Source: Acidisarcina polymorpha
Lineage (GTDB): Bacteria; Acidobacteriota; Terriglobia; Terriglobales; Acidobacteriaceae
DNA: 64,000 nucleotides
Reading direction: 5' to 3'
NCBI RefSeq assembly: GCF_003330725.1
Contig: NZ_CP030843.1
Span: 62,001 to 126,000, forward strand
The notes under the pieces are model-generated. The model was not told where the DNA came from. It did no database searches and worked only from the letters and a program-made list of their open reading frames with translations. Of this stretch, positions 54,807 to 64,000 are shown one piece after another; position 1 is the stretch's first letter; each line of letters opens with the position of its first letter. A program made the translations under genes and the position numbers.

Positions 54807-57503
54807 CTACTCGTCTCGCAACGTCTTTGCGGGTTCAATGCGCGCAATGCGCAAAGTGGGCACAGTGGTGGCCAGCAGGGTGACGGCGGCGAGCGTGAGA
54901 ACTACGGCCGCGATGGTCGGCGCGTCGTAGACGCCGACGCCGTAGAGCACGCTGCGCATGGCGCGTAGAGCGCCGGTACAGAGGATGAGTCCTACGACCA
55001 AGCCGGCGACTGAGGCGCGTACGCCCGGTGAGCTTACGTGAATCATGGCGCGGCGGACACTTGATCCGAGCGCAATGCGAATGCCAATCTCGCGAGTCTT
55101 CTGCACTACCATGTTGGAGACGAGAGCGAAGATGCCGACCGCACTGAGGAGCAACGCCAGGCCGGCCATGGCGCTGAGCAAGGCTACCTCAATGCGCTGC
55201 GTGGCGAGGGTCGCCGCCATCAGATCGCTCATGCTGTAGAAGCCCGAAAAAGGCAGGCTCGGATCGGCACTCGAAAGCGCGCGCTGCATCTGGCCGGTCA
55301 GGCCGTCAATGGGCGCAGCGGTGCGGACGATCCAACTTGGCTGGAACCAGGTGTGGACGAGGGGGAGAAGCCGCGCATTTATCTGTGTGGCGGGAATGTA
55401 CACGGTGCGCTCGCTGGTGATAGGGCCGGAGTCGTCAATGCCGGGCGCAGTGGCTACGTCGGCCACCATTCCGACAATCGTGACGCCCTTGTTGAAGGAG
55501 CGGCCGACGGGATCGGCTCCGTTGAAGAAACGGCGCGCGAAGGCCTTGTTCACGATAGCTACCGGCTTGGTGTGGGTGCCGTCAGAGCCGGTGAATGCGC
55601 GGCCGCGCAGCAGGGAGATTTGTAGAGCGTCGAAGTAGCCCGGCGTAACGTAGACTACGTCGGTTTCGGCCTCGAGTCCAGCTTCAGGTCCGTCGCCGAT
55701 CTTCACCGAGTCGTTCAGGGCGCGCTCGTAAGGAAGCGTCAGTCCAACCGCTGCGATCTGCACTCCGGGAATCTGCTGCATTGCCGCGATGGATGTGTCG
55801 AGCAGGTGGGCGAAAGCGGCCGGGTCACGATAGCGCGCGTCGTCGAGCGAGGCCTTGGCGGTCATCACGCCGTTTGGAATAAAACCCGGTGGCAGTGTTT
55901 CCAGGTGAATGAGCGTGCGGATGAGCAGGCCGGAAGCAGCAAGCAGCACGACGGTCAGAGCTACTTCACCGGCAATAAGAGCCTGCCTCAGGCGCAAGCG
56001 ATCGCCACCGAATCCTACGCGCATGGCCATGGAGGAACGCAGATCAACCTTGCGCGAGGCGAGGGCGGGTAGCATTCCGAACAGCAGGCAGGTGAATACG
56101 GCGACAGCCAGCGTAAACGCAAGCACGCGACCATCGAGAGGCACGCTGGCGACGGGCAGAAAACCCTCAGGAAGCATTGAAAGCAGACCGCGCAGTGCCA
56201 CAAATCCTGCTCCGATGCCGGCCAATCCGCCCATGAGGGCCAGCAGCAGATTTTCAACCCAAAGCTGCATTTGAATCTGGCCGTGGGACGCGCCAAGGGC
56301 CAGGCGGATTGCGATTTCCGGCGTGCGGCGCAGCATGCGTACCAGGGTGAGGCCGGCCAGGTTGGCGCAGGCGATGAGCAGGATGATGCCGGCGGCCAGC
56401 ATGAGGGTGAGCGCCTTGGGGCGAAGATCTTCTGTCTTGCCTTTTTGCAGGGGCACGGAATACCAGGTGAGTTGCCCCCCGGCAACGTGTCCCGCGAAAC
56501 GCGCGGCCTGCCCAGCCCAGGCGCGGTTGATCTCCGCGTCTGCCTGCTGCCAGGTGGCTCCGTCGCGCAGGCGTGTAATCACATCGAAGTTGGCTCCGCC
56601 GCCTTCCCCCTCGCGGCTTGGCTGGAGAGCGGTGTAAATGTCGGCGTGGGAAGGCGTGACAGCGCCCTGGGGCAGAACGCCGACTACGGTGTAGGGCTCG
56701 CCTTTCAGATGAATGGTCTGTCCAAGAAGATTGCGATCGCCGCCAAAGGTGGTGCGCCAGAGGTTGTAGCTCAGGATCGCGGATTTTGGGCCGTGCGGCT
56801 GATCTTCTGTGGCAGTGAAGTTGCGCCCGAGGAGCGGCTGAATATCGAGCACATCAAGGTAGTGCGCCGAGATGCGCGCTGCGTGAAGATACTGGACCTG
56901 TCCGCCAGCCTGTGAGTAGCGTGGCTGGACCGAGCCCGATTGGACCGGGTCGACCTGAAGATTAACTCCGCTGGCCATGCCGCTTGAAATCGCCGAGATT
57001 AACGAGGGGACATTGTCGCGCAGAGCTTCCCACTCCTCCCCGTCGAGGGCGATCATGTCCTGTGAGGGATGGGGGCCAGTGGCGTGTTCGTAGATCACGC
57101 CCAGGCGCTCGGGATGCGCGTAAGGCAGGCTCTTGAGCATCAGCGCATTCACGATGGAAAAGATTGCGGTGTTCGCGCCGATCGAGAGCGCAAGCGTAAG
57201 GACGACCGTGAGTGTGAAGCCGTGATTTCGACGAAGTTGGCGCAGGCCAAAGCGCGCATCCTGCCATAAAAGCTCCACATCCGTGCCGGCGCGCTGATCA
57301 CGTACCGCCTGCTTTAGCTGTTCGATACCGCCGAACTCTGCCTGCGCGGTCCGTCGAGCTTCGGACGCAGGCATGCCCGCAGCGATCCTTTCGTCGGTAA
57401 GCATATTCACGTAGGCATGCACTTCATCGTCAAGTTGGTTCTCCACCCGGCTCTTTTGGAAGAGATTGCGCATCATGCTGGTAGTACGCGACCAGAGTTT
57501 CAT
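54807..57503 (-). CDS. ADOP-type MacB/FtsX permease (no ATPase)
   Basis: 898 residues. N-terminal soluble part (LDDEVHAYVNMLTDERIAAG), a TM helix and LRQLRRNHGFTLTVVLTLAL then IGANTAIFSIVNALMLKSLP (MacB_PCD), a periplasmic MacB-like domain (about 130-330), three TM helices with MLAAGIILLIACANLAGLTL, a second periplasmic block with LLIRTLIHLETLPPGF, and again FtsX-type helices with KTREIGIRIALGSSVRR (about 800). This double arrangement is the acidobacterial duplicated orphan permease (ADOP). It lies 10 bases after the PadR gene, which probably controls it. Substrate unknown. Confidence 0.93.
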   Translation of the reverse strand: MKLWSRTTSMMRNLFQKSRVENQLDDEVHAYVNMLTDERIAAGMPASEARRTAQAEFGGIEQLKQAVRDQRAGTDVELLWQDARFGLRQLRRNHGFTLTVVLTLALSIGANTAIFSIVNALMLKSLPYAHPERLGVIYEHATGPHPSQDMIALDGEEWEALRDNVPSLISAISSGMASGVNLQVDPVQSGSVQPRYSQAGGQVQYLHAARISAHYLDVLDIQPLLGRNFTATEDQPHGPKSAILSYNLWRTTFGGDRNLLGQTIHLKGEPYTVVGVLPQGAVTPSHADIYTALQPSREGEGGGANFDVITRLRDGATWQQADAEINRAWAGQAARFAGHVAGGQLTWYSVPLQKGKTEDLRPKALTLMLAAGIILLIACANLAGLTLVRMLRRTPEIAIRLALGASHGQIQMQLWVENLLLALMGGLAGIGAGFVALRGLLSMLPEGFLPVASVPLDGRVLAFTLAVAVFTCLLFGMLPALASRKVDLRSSMAMRVGFGGDRLRLRQALIAGEVALTVVLLAASGLLIRTLIHLETLPPGFIPNGVMTAKASLDDARYRDPAAFAHLLDTSIAAMQQIPGVQIAAVGLTLPYERALNDSVKIGDGPEAGLEAETDVVYVTPGYFDALQISLLRGRAFTGSDGTHTKPVAIVNKAFARRFFNGADPVGRSFNKGVTIVGMVADVATAPGIDDSGPITSERTVYIPATQINARLLPLVHTWFQPSWIVRTAAPIDGLTGQMQRALSSADPSLPFSGFYSMSDLMAATLATQRIEVALLSAMAGLALLLSAVGIFALVSNMVVQKTREIGIRIALGSSVRRAMIHVSSPGVRASVAGLVVGLILCTGALRAMRSVLYGVGVYDAPTIAAVVLTLAAVTLLATTVPTLRIARIEPAKTLRDE

Positions 57504-57513
57504 CGTTCACTCC

Positions 57514-57846
57514 TTAACTTGCCCTCAAAGCGTTCGTCATGGCGACGGCAACCCGCGTCCATTGTTCTGTTTCTACTTCAAGCTGGCCCCTTCCGGCTTT
57601 AGTGAGGCGGTAAAACTTCGCACGACGATTATTCTCCGACTCGCCCCAGAAGGAACTCAGCCAGCCCGCTTCCTCCAGGCGGTGAAGGGCAGGAAATAAC
57701 GAGCCAGGCTTGACGAGAAATGTCCCTTGCGTGATCTGCTCGATGCGGCGCGAAACACCCAGACCGTGGAGTTCTCCCGCCCCGAGCGCCTTCAGGATGA
57801 GGAGATCGAGAGTGCCTTGCAGAAGACTTGTCTTTTTAGAACTCAT
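57514..57846 (-). CDS. PadR-family transcriptional regulator
   Basis: 110 residues. The winged HTH is clear: QGTLDLLILKALGAGELHGL, GVSRRIEQITQGTFLVKPGS, LFPALHRLEEAGWLSSFWGE, NRRAKFYRLTKAGRGQLEVE. Typical length of PadR-s1 proteins. In Acidobacteria they stand right before ADOP permeases and are thought to repress them. Here the stop-to-ATG gap is 10 bases, one operon. Effector unknown. Confidence 0.93.
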   Translation of the reverse strand: MSSKKTSLLQGTLDLLILKALGAGELHGLGVSRRIEQITQGTFLVKPGSLFPALHRLEEAGWLSSFWGESENNRRAKFYRLTKAGRGQLEVETEQWTRVAVAMTNALRAS

Positions 57847-57956
57847 TTGCCCCGTCCTATCGAATAACTACATGAGCTTAACCTTCTTCGTACAGATTGT
57901 CAATAGGAGATGGAGTTTGGACGGCATCGTCAACTTAATGGGTGTGAGAAGCTGAG

Positions 57957-58547
57957 GTGGTGAGTAGCGCCGAGCGGTATTATCGTCATCGTTTTCCGAT
58001 CGAAGTGGTGGAGCACTGCGTCTGGCTGTATTTTCGCTTCTGCCTAAGCTACCGCAATATCGAAGAGATGATGGCTGTGCGCGGTGTCCGAGTGACGTAT
58101 GAAACGGTTCGGGAATGGTGCCGGAAGTTTGGCGCCCTCTATACGACACAGCTTCGAAAGAGTCGCCCTCGCATCGGTTCGAAGTGGCATCTGGATGAAG
58201 TCTTCCTTTAAATGAACGGCGTTCAACACTATCTATGGCGGGCTGTGGATCAGAATGGCGTCACTATCGACATCCTGGTCCAGCCGAAGCGGGATCGCTG
58301 GGCGGCACTGCGCTTCTTTCGCAAGCTACTCCACTCCGCAGGAGTTGCCCCTCGCGTCATCGTCACGGACAAACTCCGAAGCTATGCTGCAGCGAAAAGG
58401 CTAATCCTGCCTGAGATAGAACACCGGCAGAGCCGTTATCTGAACAATCGATGCGAGAACTCCCATCAGCCCACACGCACACGAGAAAGACAGATGAAAC
58501 GCTTCCAGAACCCGGAACAGGCACAACGTTTTCTTTCCAGCCTCTAG
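57957..58547 (+). pseudogene. IS6-family transposase with in-frame stop and lost C-terminus
   Basis: The plus-strand frame reads RHRFPIEVVEHCVWLYFRFC, LSYRNIEEMMAVRGVRVTYE and HLDEVFL, then TAA (58209-58211) in place of a sense codon. The same frame goes on as MNGVQHYLWRAVDQNGVTID with the second Asp (VTDKLRSYAAA) and Glu (RCENSHQPTRTRERQ), ending early at SSL (58547) rather than with the usual 30 residues more. Another branch of IS6 than the 2981 copy. A TAA at this point is a true substitution, not a frameshift. Confidence 0.82.
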
Positions 58548-58780
58548 TCGATCAACACCCTAACGCAATTGTGCCCGCCAAGTGAAGGCGATTTAAGAGC
58601 GACGCGTGGACGAAAACATAAAAGGGGGACGCAGGGCGCATCCCCAGATTCCTGCTATGTGAGGCGAGTCTCGGAAGATTGGGCTCGCACGTAAATATAA
58701 GTATACCCACCTGAGGGTCGGAGTTCCCTGCGGCGAACCCACCGCCTATCATGAAGCAGGAGTTCGCCCCCGAGGAGACT

Positions 58781-58945
58781 ATGACTTTAGGACGACGATG
58801 GTGGGGCCTGATGCTCATTGGAGTTGGCCTGATGCTATTCGGAACAACCCGGCGGCTCTGGCAGGAGTGGTCGTGTTTTGCGATCATCGCTACTGGAATC
58901 GTCGTAGCGCTGCCTGCTCGCTTTACAGGCAGGCCTCCGCGATAG
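58781..58945 (+). CDS. Small membrane protein
   Basis: 54 residues from the ATG at 58781 (CGAGGAGACT just before it). Two hydrophobic segments, WWGLMLIGVGLMLFGTT and CFAIIATGIVVALPARFTG, suggest a hairpin in the membrane. Could be real on the strength of its ribosome-binding site. No family recognised. Before it, 58548-58750 shows nothing. Confidence 0.5.
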   Translation: MTLGRRWWGLMLIGVGLMLFGTTRRLWQEWSCFAIIATGIVVALPARFTGRPPR

Positions 58946-58969
58946 GTCTGCCCTACACGAAAGGTTGAA

Positions 58970-59212
58970 ATGGCTGAATCTGATCTACAAGCAGAAATAG
59001 CACGGCTCCGAGCGGAAAACGATCGGCTCAAAGGAAGAAGCGAGCGAGGCGTGACCATGAAGGTCAGCGAGAAAGGAGCTCTCTCCGTCTATGGTCTTGG
59101 CCGATTTCCGATCACGCTCTACAAAGAACAATGGCGCAAAGTTCTCAGCATGGCGGCTGAGATCGAGGAGTACATCCAGGAGAACGACTCCAAGCTGAAG
59201 GCGAAAGAGTAG
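58970..59212 (+). CDS. Small coiled-coil protein, conserved hypothetical
   Basis: 80 residues (AAAGG before the ATG). N-terminal coiled coil DLQAEIARLRAENDRLKGRS, then KVSEKGALSVYGLGRFPITL and YKEQWRKVLSMAAEIEEYIQ. The GALSVYGLGRFPVTLY(K)EQW core is conserved in small cyanobacterial, proteobacterial and acidobacterial proteins of unknown role. Probably intact. The gene before it (58781) lies 24 bases upstream on the same strand. Confidence 0.75.
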   Translation: MAESDLQAEIARLRAENDRLKGRSERGVTMKVSEKGALSVYGLGRFPITLYKEQWRKVLSMAAEIEEYIQENDSKLKAKE

Positions 59213-59250
59213 CGACAATCCGCCAGGCTCCCCTTATCAAGTAAGGCGTC

Positions 59251-59269
59251 CTCCTTACAATGTAAGGAG
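59251..59269. promoter_or_regulatory. Palindrome TACA-A-TGTA, operator-like
   Basis: CTCCTTAC AAT GTAAGGAG, a perfect 8-bp inverted repeat. It contains TTACAATGTAA, similar to BlaI/PadR-type operators. A weaker partner, CCTTATCAAGTAAGG, lies at 59232-59246. The bases lie between the small coiled-coil gene and an IS6 fragment; the regulated gene is unclear. As a terminator it lacks a U tract. Confidence 0.35.
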
Positions 59270-59383
59270 AGGGCGTAGGAATGTCTTTGGTTCTGTCGCA
59301 GTAGGGCGGTTTGCTAACCTTTGCATTGACTGTGAGGAGTTGGCGAACATGAAACAGGCATTGAATCCATTGCTGGCCAGGGT

Positions 59384-59540
59384 GTTGAACGCTTGCACTA
59401 TCCGTTAGATGTGATTCTGCTTTGTGTCCGCTGGTACAGTGCATATCCGTTGAGCCTTAGGAACCTAGAAGAGATGATGGCCGAGCGTGGGATCTCGGTC
59501 GATCACTCGACGGTACACCGCTGGGCAATGAAAGTGTTGC
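59384..59540 (+). pseudogene. IS6-family transposase, N-terminal fragment
   Basis: In frame: ERLHYPLDVILLCVRWYSAY, PLSLRNLEEMMAERGISVDH, STVHRWAMKVLPV. These are the first 50 or so residues of the IS6 transposase, including the HTH. The sequence ends at about 59540, before the catalytic residues, and continues into the terminator of the TonB receptor gene. No other part of this element is present nearby. Confidence 0.75.
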
Positions 59541-59561
59541 CGGTGACTATCATTGTGCTCG

Positions 59562-59599
59562 AAAAGAAGAGCCGGACATTATCTGGATGTCCGGCTCTT
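59562..59599 (-). terminator. Rho-independent terminator of the TonB receptor gene
   Basis: A perfect 13-bp stem AAGAGCCGGACAT / ATGTCCGGCTCTT (59567-59579 and 59587-59599) with a 7-base loop, followed on the minus strand by TCTTTTCGAG. It starts 22 bases after the receptor stop codon. Strong candidate. Confidence 0.8.
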
Positions 59600-59620
59600 G
59601 GAAGCCCAAATAAAGTTTCC

Positions 59621-62600
59621 TTAGAACTCCAGCCGGAATGTGACCTGACCCTGGCGATTGCAATTGCCAATATTCCCTTGGTTATTGCATCCCTGGTTAA
59701 CGACCTGGCCAAATGTACTGTCATCCACGTTGGTGTCTGGACCGTTGAAGATCGTTCGATTCAACGCGTTGAAGTAGTCGACCTGGAGAATACCGGTAAA
59801 GCGTTCCCCAAAGAAAAACCGTTTCCTCGCATTAAAATTCTCATTGTAGAACGCTGGATCCTTGAGCGCGCCGAAATTGCGCGGGGTGTCGGCCAACGTA
59901 TAGGGAGGGCTATCCGTGAATGCAGCTGGGTTGAAGATCGGTGTGACGGCTTTCGTGATGAACTGAGTGCGGGCACGATTGTAGCTACCAGTGTGGAGTG
60001 CGACCCCTGGCACACGGAGCGGGCGATAAAAGCCATTAGGAAACGGAGTGCCATTTTGCGTCACGCCGAGAGGAGTTCCCGAAACGTATGTAGTGACCCA
60101 CGCGACCTGCCAACCGCCGAAAATCTGGCCGGTTACACCATGATTGGAGAAATACTTCTTTCCGGGACCTATAGGTAGCTCGTAGGTTCCGCTGATTTTG
60201 AGCGTTTCCAGGGGATTGTTGCTGGAGATGACCCATTCCGGCTTTTGGTTGAATTTGTTGATGCCGCCATTAGCGAAACTGGAGAATCCGCTGCTAGTAT
60301 TGTCCATTTGGTGGGAAAGCGTATATCCAGAAAGGAACGCCAGACCGTTTGTAAAACGCTTGTCGACCTCGACTTGGATGCTTTGATAATAGGTAGTGCC
60401 TGAACCTTCAAAGTTATTGAAGATATTTGAGTACTGCGGGTAAGGCACCAGCGATTGCGCCACCGTAGCCGATCCGCCGAAATCATTGATAAAGTTGCTA
60501 TACGGCAGGCTAAACCCGGCGGCTTGGGCGGCTCCGTTGTTGAAGGTCAATCCGAGCTGGCTACCCAGGGCTAGGTATTTCGGATCGAGCTGGTCGATTT
60601 TATTCAATTGGCTGGGCAGGTGGATGATCCGGTTGCCAAGCCAAGCTACGGTAAGAAACATGTTGTAGGGAAGCTCGCGCTGATAGTTTGCGTTCCACTG
60701 CTGGGCGTAGGGGGCGTAGCCGTCGTTCTTGCTGAAGGCGTTGATTTGAGTACCCGCACCGAGCGCGGTGTTGAAGGGGGTTCCCGGCGGGTCCGGCAGG
60801 ATATTGGTATCCCAGCTTCCGTAGGCGGATTGCGCAGTACCCGTGCTGTTCCGCTTGAACGATCCCGCCAACAAGTTCCCGTAGTTCACGGCGACTTTGT
60901 TGGTCCCATATTCGTAAGCGCCTCCATTCAGGAACGCCACGGAGAAGCCAGCCTGGACGACTGATTTTTCATTCAACTTGTAGGCGAACCCAACGCGAGG
61001 ACCGAAGTGTCCCCAGTGAATGTCGGCCTTGTTGTATCCGGCACAGCCGATGCAGGCGCCGAACTTGGTCGCAGCGCCCGGAATCGGGGTACCCGAAGCC
61101 GTGGCGTAGTGGGGATCTGTCCCGTTGGGATTAAAGAAGACAATATTGTTGTGGTTTTCGGTGAAGGGCGACATAATATCCCAACGCACGCCCACGTTAA
61201 CGGTCAACTTCGGAGACAGTTTTATGTCGTCCTGTATGTATGGGGAGAAGACATAGTTGCGGAGCTGAAGCTCCTGTGAATTCGTTCGGTTCGCGTTGTC
61301 GGGGATCCCGAGTAGGAAGCTGGCGAAGGAACTTCCGGAGCTGTTAAAGTTTGGCTGCTGCACCCCGTTCACATATGGCACCGAAGTAGTACGCTGGCTG
61401 AAGTTAAACTGGCCGCCTGCGGTCTGTTCTTCATTATCGTCCTGGTACGAACGGCGGAATTCGCCGCCGATGTTAAAGGTTTGGCGTCCGGTTGTCCAGA
61501 GCCAATTATTCACCAAGGCAACGCCGAGTTTGCGGTTGATCGATCCAGAGTTCGACCCGCTCGTGCCCCAACTCGTAAGTGCGCTCTGCCCGTCGAAGGT
61601 GATGTTCGGCGGAATTACTCCGCCTTGCACCGCCGGGAATGAGTACCTGCTATGGTTGAGCTGGTCGTTAATTTCACCGATCCAACCGGCCCCCGCGGTC
61701 ATCGATATGTTCGCTGAATACGCGTGGTTATAAGTGAGCAGGTAACCGCTGCCTTGGGCAGGGAAGTCCCTCAAACTATTCAACGGATTCGGCGGAATGA
61801 CGAAGGGATTATTGTCAAAGCCGACATTGTGAAAGTGGTTGTGCCACATGCTGAAGTGGACGCTCTGCCGGGTGTCGATGACCTGGTCAACGGTAAAACC
61901 CCAAACATGTTGAATTGTCGGGTTTGGATAGGCAACGTAGCTCTTATTCTGCTGCTGACCTCCCGGTCCGCTGCCCTGTTGATCGGGATCGGGAATATAA
62001 GGAAGCAGGATGGCTGAAGTCGGACTGATGCGGGCGGGGCAGATTACATTCAGCGCTCCATTGCACTGAAACTGCGCCCCGGTCGTCGGATCGAAGATCG
62101 GAATTACGTTGCCATTACTATCGACATAGTGGCTAAAGTCACCGGATTTCATCGCGACACTCGGCACCGTCGCAGGGTTCTGATTTAGGTTATTGAGGCT
62201 GAACCACTCCTGGCTGTAATGGCCAAACGTCCGGTTGCGGCCGTCATATACTTTGGGGATGCTGATCGGACCGCCGACCGAAAATCCATAGTTGTGTTCG
62301 TGATCGGTTGGCGGTTTATTGTCCGGATTGTTCGAGTTCCAATCCTTACCGTTGAAGAAGCCGACCGAGTCGAACCAGCTATTACGCATAATCTCAAAAA
62401 GGTCGCCGTGGTAGGTGTTGCCGCCCGATGCCATCTGGTACGTGAGCGCACCCAATCCCAATCCGAACTGGGCGGCGAATGTTGAGCGCTCGACGCGAAA
62501 CTCCTGCACTAACTCGAAGGGAGGATTGAAGTTGGTCGTGTAACCTTCCGTCTCCGGCTGGACTACGGGAATGCCGTTATAGACAATCTCTTGTTCGAAA

Positions 62601-63199
62601 TCGACACCGCCGCCGATGCGGTGAGAAAATTGGCTTCCAGTGGTTCCCGGTACCAGGAATTGGAGAGCGGAAATATCGCGACCACGACCGGAAACCAGAT
62701 TGGGTAGTGAAGCGACGACTTCGGGCTCGACGGTGCTACCCAACTGGGGTTGAGTTGTATTCAAGGCTATCTGTGGAGAGGTGACCTCGACCGTCTGGCT
62801 AGTGGCTCCGGCGCTAAGCACGATGTCGATGGTGACAACCAGGCTAACCTCGACGTTCACGTCGCGATGAATTTCCTTCTCGAACCCTGCAGCTTCGACC
62901 GTGATTGTGTAATGACCAGGGTTAAGTCCTTTCACCGCATAGGTTCCGGCGCTGCTCGATACGAGGATGCTCGAGACGGCAGTGGTCTGTTCGGTGACGG
63001 TGACCTTGGCGCCTGGAACGACAGCTCCGCTGCTGTCAGTAATGGTGCCGGTGATTCCGGCGTTCGCTTGTGCTAAAGCAGTTCGCGGCATCAAAAACTG
63101 GAAGCATCCGATCGCGACGGCCAACGCGATGGCCGGCCGGAGGGAGGGTTTCCAGTAATGGAGATGCAGATTCTTCTCGATTTTGGCTAAGTGTCTCAC
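59621..63199 (-). CDS. TonB-dependent receptor / Oar-like outer-membrane protein
   Basis: About 1190 residues. Start chosen at the GTG at 63199 since GAGGAG lies 4 bases before it; an ATG at 63220 is possible. Signal peptide (ALAVAIGCFQFLMPRTALAQ). Carboxypeptidase-regulatory domain at residues 45-130: AGITGTITDSSGAVVPGAKV and GLNPGHYTITVEAAGFEKEI. Plug-like region with SLPNLVSGRGRDISALQFL, then a long beta-barrel ending in NRQGQVTFRLEF, the usual terminal Phe. Acidobacteria have many such Oar-type receptors, usually for large carbohydrate or siderophore uptake; ligand unknown. Ends at a strong terminator. Intact over 3.6 kb. Confidence 0.93.
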   Translation of the reverse strand: MRHLAKIEKNLHLHYWKPSLRPAIALAVAIGCFQFLMPRTALAQANAGITGTITDSSGAVVPGAKVTVTEQTTAVSSILVSSSAGTYAVKGLNPGHYTITVEAAGFEKEIHRDVNVEVSLVVTIDIVLSAGATSQTVEVTSPQIALNTTQPQLGSTVEPEVVASLPNLVSGRGRDISALQFLVPGTTGSQFSHRIGGGVDFEQEIVYNGIPVVQPETEGYTTNFNPPFELVQEFRVERSTFAAQFGLGLGALTYQMASGGNTYHGDLFEIMRNSWFDSVGFFNGKDWNSNNPDNKPPTDHEHNYGFSVGGPISIPKVYDGRNRTFGHYSQEWFSLNNLNQNPATVPSVAMKSGDFSHYVDSNGNVIPIFDPTTGAQFQCNGALNVICPARISPTSAILLPYIPDPDQQGSGPGGQQQNKSYVAYPNPTIQHVWGFTVDQVIDTRQSVHFSMWHNHFHNVGFDNNPFVIPPNPLNSLRDFPAQGSGYLLTYNHAYSANISMTAGAGWIGEINDQLNHSRYSFPAVQGGVIPPNITFDGQSALTSWGTSGSNSGSINRKLGVALVNNWLWTTGRQTFNIGGEFRRSYQDDNEEQTAGGQFNFSQRTTSVPYVNGVQQPNFNSSGSSFASFLLGIPDNANRTNSQELQLRNYVFSPYIQDDIKLSPKLTVNVGVRWDIMSPFTENHNNIVFFNPNGTDPHYATASGTPIPGAATKFGACIGCAGYNKADIHWGHFGPRVGFAYKLNEKSVVQAGFSVAFLNGGAYEYGTNKVAVNYGNLLAGSFKRNSTGTAQSAYGSWDTNILPDPPGTPFNTALGAGTQINAFSKNDGYAPYAQQWNANYQRELPYNMFLTVAWLGNRIIHLPSQLNKIDQLDPKYLALGSQLGLTFNNGAAQAAGFSLPYSNFINDFGGSATVAQSLVPYPQYSNIFNNFEGSGTTYYQSIQVEVDKRFTNGLAFLSGYTLSHQMDNTSSGFSSFANGGINKFNQKPEWVISSNNPLETLKISGTYELPIGPGKKYFSNHGVTGQIFGGWQVAWVTTYVSGTPLGVTQNGTPFPNGFYRPLRVPGVALHTGSYNRARTQFITKAVTPIFNPAAFTDSPPYTLADTPRNFGALKDPAFYNENFNARKRFFFGERFTGILQVDYFNALNRTIFNGPDTNVDDSTFGQVVNQGCNNQGNIGNCNRQGQVTFRLEF

Positions 63200-63558
63200 T
63201 GTGCTCCTCAAATTAACCATCAGTTATTGCGACTCATCCATCAATTGCCAGTTCTCCCTAAAGTTCCGATTTAGGGCGATACCGATCCGTTTGAAACATT
63301 TGACACCGTTGTCATCGCTCAACGGCCGGAACACTAAATCCATAGAAACAGCGTTGTCAAGGTAATACTTCCGTAGGGTAAATGTGTGCAACTTTAGGCG
63401 GAAGTGGATTCTTGATCTATCCTTCTGATCGGCAATTTCCATACAGCTAGTCTGAGACTATGCTGAAGCTCCGAGATTCTTACCGTTTGCCTCGCCTTAG
63501 ACTGAGGGCGTGCGCGCCGCGATGGGTTTGCGCTAGACTCTATTGTTCAGAAGGACTC
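63200..63558 (+). other. Divergent intergenic region
   Basis: About 340 bases between the TonB receptor and a decayed CRTAC1 gene. AT-rich stretches near 63210-63260 and 63340-63420 may hold the receptor promoter, but I see no clear boxes, repeats or other genes. Confidence 0.4.
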
Positions 63559-64000
63559 ATTGGTGCACGTCAGACAGTTCGCGGCTCTCCTCCTGTTGGT
63601 CTCATTCGGCACAACAGCATGTCATTGGAGGCACAAACGGTCGCCGGGAATCAGTCGAAGCCGGCGCCAGCTGTGGCGTCAAAATCATCGTCATTGGCGC
63701 GCGGAGCGGAGAAGCTATCAATTACGATCGACGGCATGGTGGTTTCTGGACCCAACATCTTCTCTGACGGGACCAGGGCCGCTGGGCTCTCAGGCTGGAA
63801 CCATGTGATGGGAGCCGCCGACAAGAGGCTCATTATCGACACCAACGGCTCTGGAGTGGGCTTGATCGACTACGATAATGATGGCTGGCTCGACATTTAC
63901 CTGGTGAACGGCTCGACTTTCGCAGCTCTGGACGACAAGCAACCTCTCCTCACGCCGCGTTGTTCCACAGCAACCAGCGGCACATCGCTCAAGACGTGGA
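63559..64000 (+). pseudogene. CRTAC1 family protein, frameshifted, cut by window edge
   Basis: A start near 63560 gives a signal-peptide-like HVRQFAALLLLVSFGTTAC. Near 63617 the frame shifts to SLEAQTVAGNQSKPAPAVAS, then GMVVSGPNIFSDGTRAAGLS and the FG-GAP repeat GVGLIDYDNDGWLDIYLVNG. Near 63955 it shifts again, to HAALFHSNQ, the usual next motif. Similar to the first 130 residues of the gene at 4326-6110. The rest lies beyond 64000. Two frameshifts in 440 bases. Confidence 0.7.

Noticed and set aside
1-64000. tRNA, rRNA or riboswitch
   Set aside because: None could be recognised by eye; a covariance search would be needed to exclude small ones.

Overview
The window looks like an accessory region of an Acidobacteriota genome, most likely Acidobacteriaceae/Terriglobia. 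The case rests on gene families: an Oar-like TonB receptor with a carboxypeptidase-regulatory N-terminus (59.6-63.2 kb), a PadR regulator paired with an ATPase-less MacB/FtsX permease (54.8-57.8 kb), a Ser/Thr kinase fused to WD40-like PD40 repeats, winged-helix proteins fused to PD40 or TPR repeats, and three CRTAC1/ASPIC-UnbV genes. No rRNA, tRNA or housekeeping gene was seen. A plasmid or a chromosomal island built from plasmid pieces are both possible.

Layout. 0-7.9 kb: IS6 copies cut up a carbohydrate/secreted-protein segment (GH27 alpha-galactosidase-like enzyme, CRTAC1 genes, an interrupted secreted protein, truncated TPR and hydrolase genes). 7.9-18 kb: plasmid backbone debris. This has an IS6 remnant, a degenerate MobF relaxase tail, 20-bp tandem repeats with a small plasmid-type gene, a Crp remnant, two Tat-exported ferritin-like genes, a 1.5-kb iteron array, a RepA-type initiator, and an SSB gene truncated by an IS110 element. 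18.5-25 kb: a SnoaL-like protein, a frameshifted winged-helix/TPR regulator, a group II intron relic, and a three-gene operon (two DUF3500 proteins and HupE/UreJ) joined by ATGA overlaps. 25.6-26.5 kb: ISNCY remnant. 26.8-37.1 kb: a redox/hydrolase cluster (GMC oxidoreductase, alpha/beta hydrolases, DUF417, FAD-disulfide reductase, DUF302, cupin, AraC, MDR, SDR). 37.2-46.5 kb: decayed small genes, M15 peptidase, kinase-PD40, aspartyl protease and winged-helix PD40 proteins. 46.5-49 kb: a second, longer MobF relaxase tail carrying a RepB-like primase domain. 49-54.6 kb: hypothetical genes, IS3 and IS6 remnants, FRG protein, HNH nuclease, serine recombinase. 54.8-64 kb: permease/PadR pair, IS6 remnants, TonB receptor and a decayed CRTAC1 gene.

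The backbone is clearly rearranged. The relaxase tail occurs twice in inverted orientation about 38 kb apart, one copy with a 642-bp in-frame internal deletion. The 3' end of repA is copied in inverted orientation inside its own iteron array. Several gene pairs are cut where they meet. At least ten genes carry 1-2 base frameshifts or small duplications, while the longest genes are intact, so gene decay seems likelier than uniform sequencing error, although several lesions lie in homopolymers. All assignments are by eye; no database search was run.
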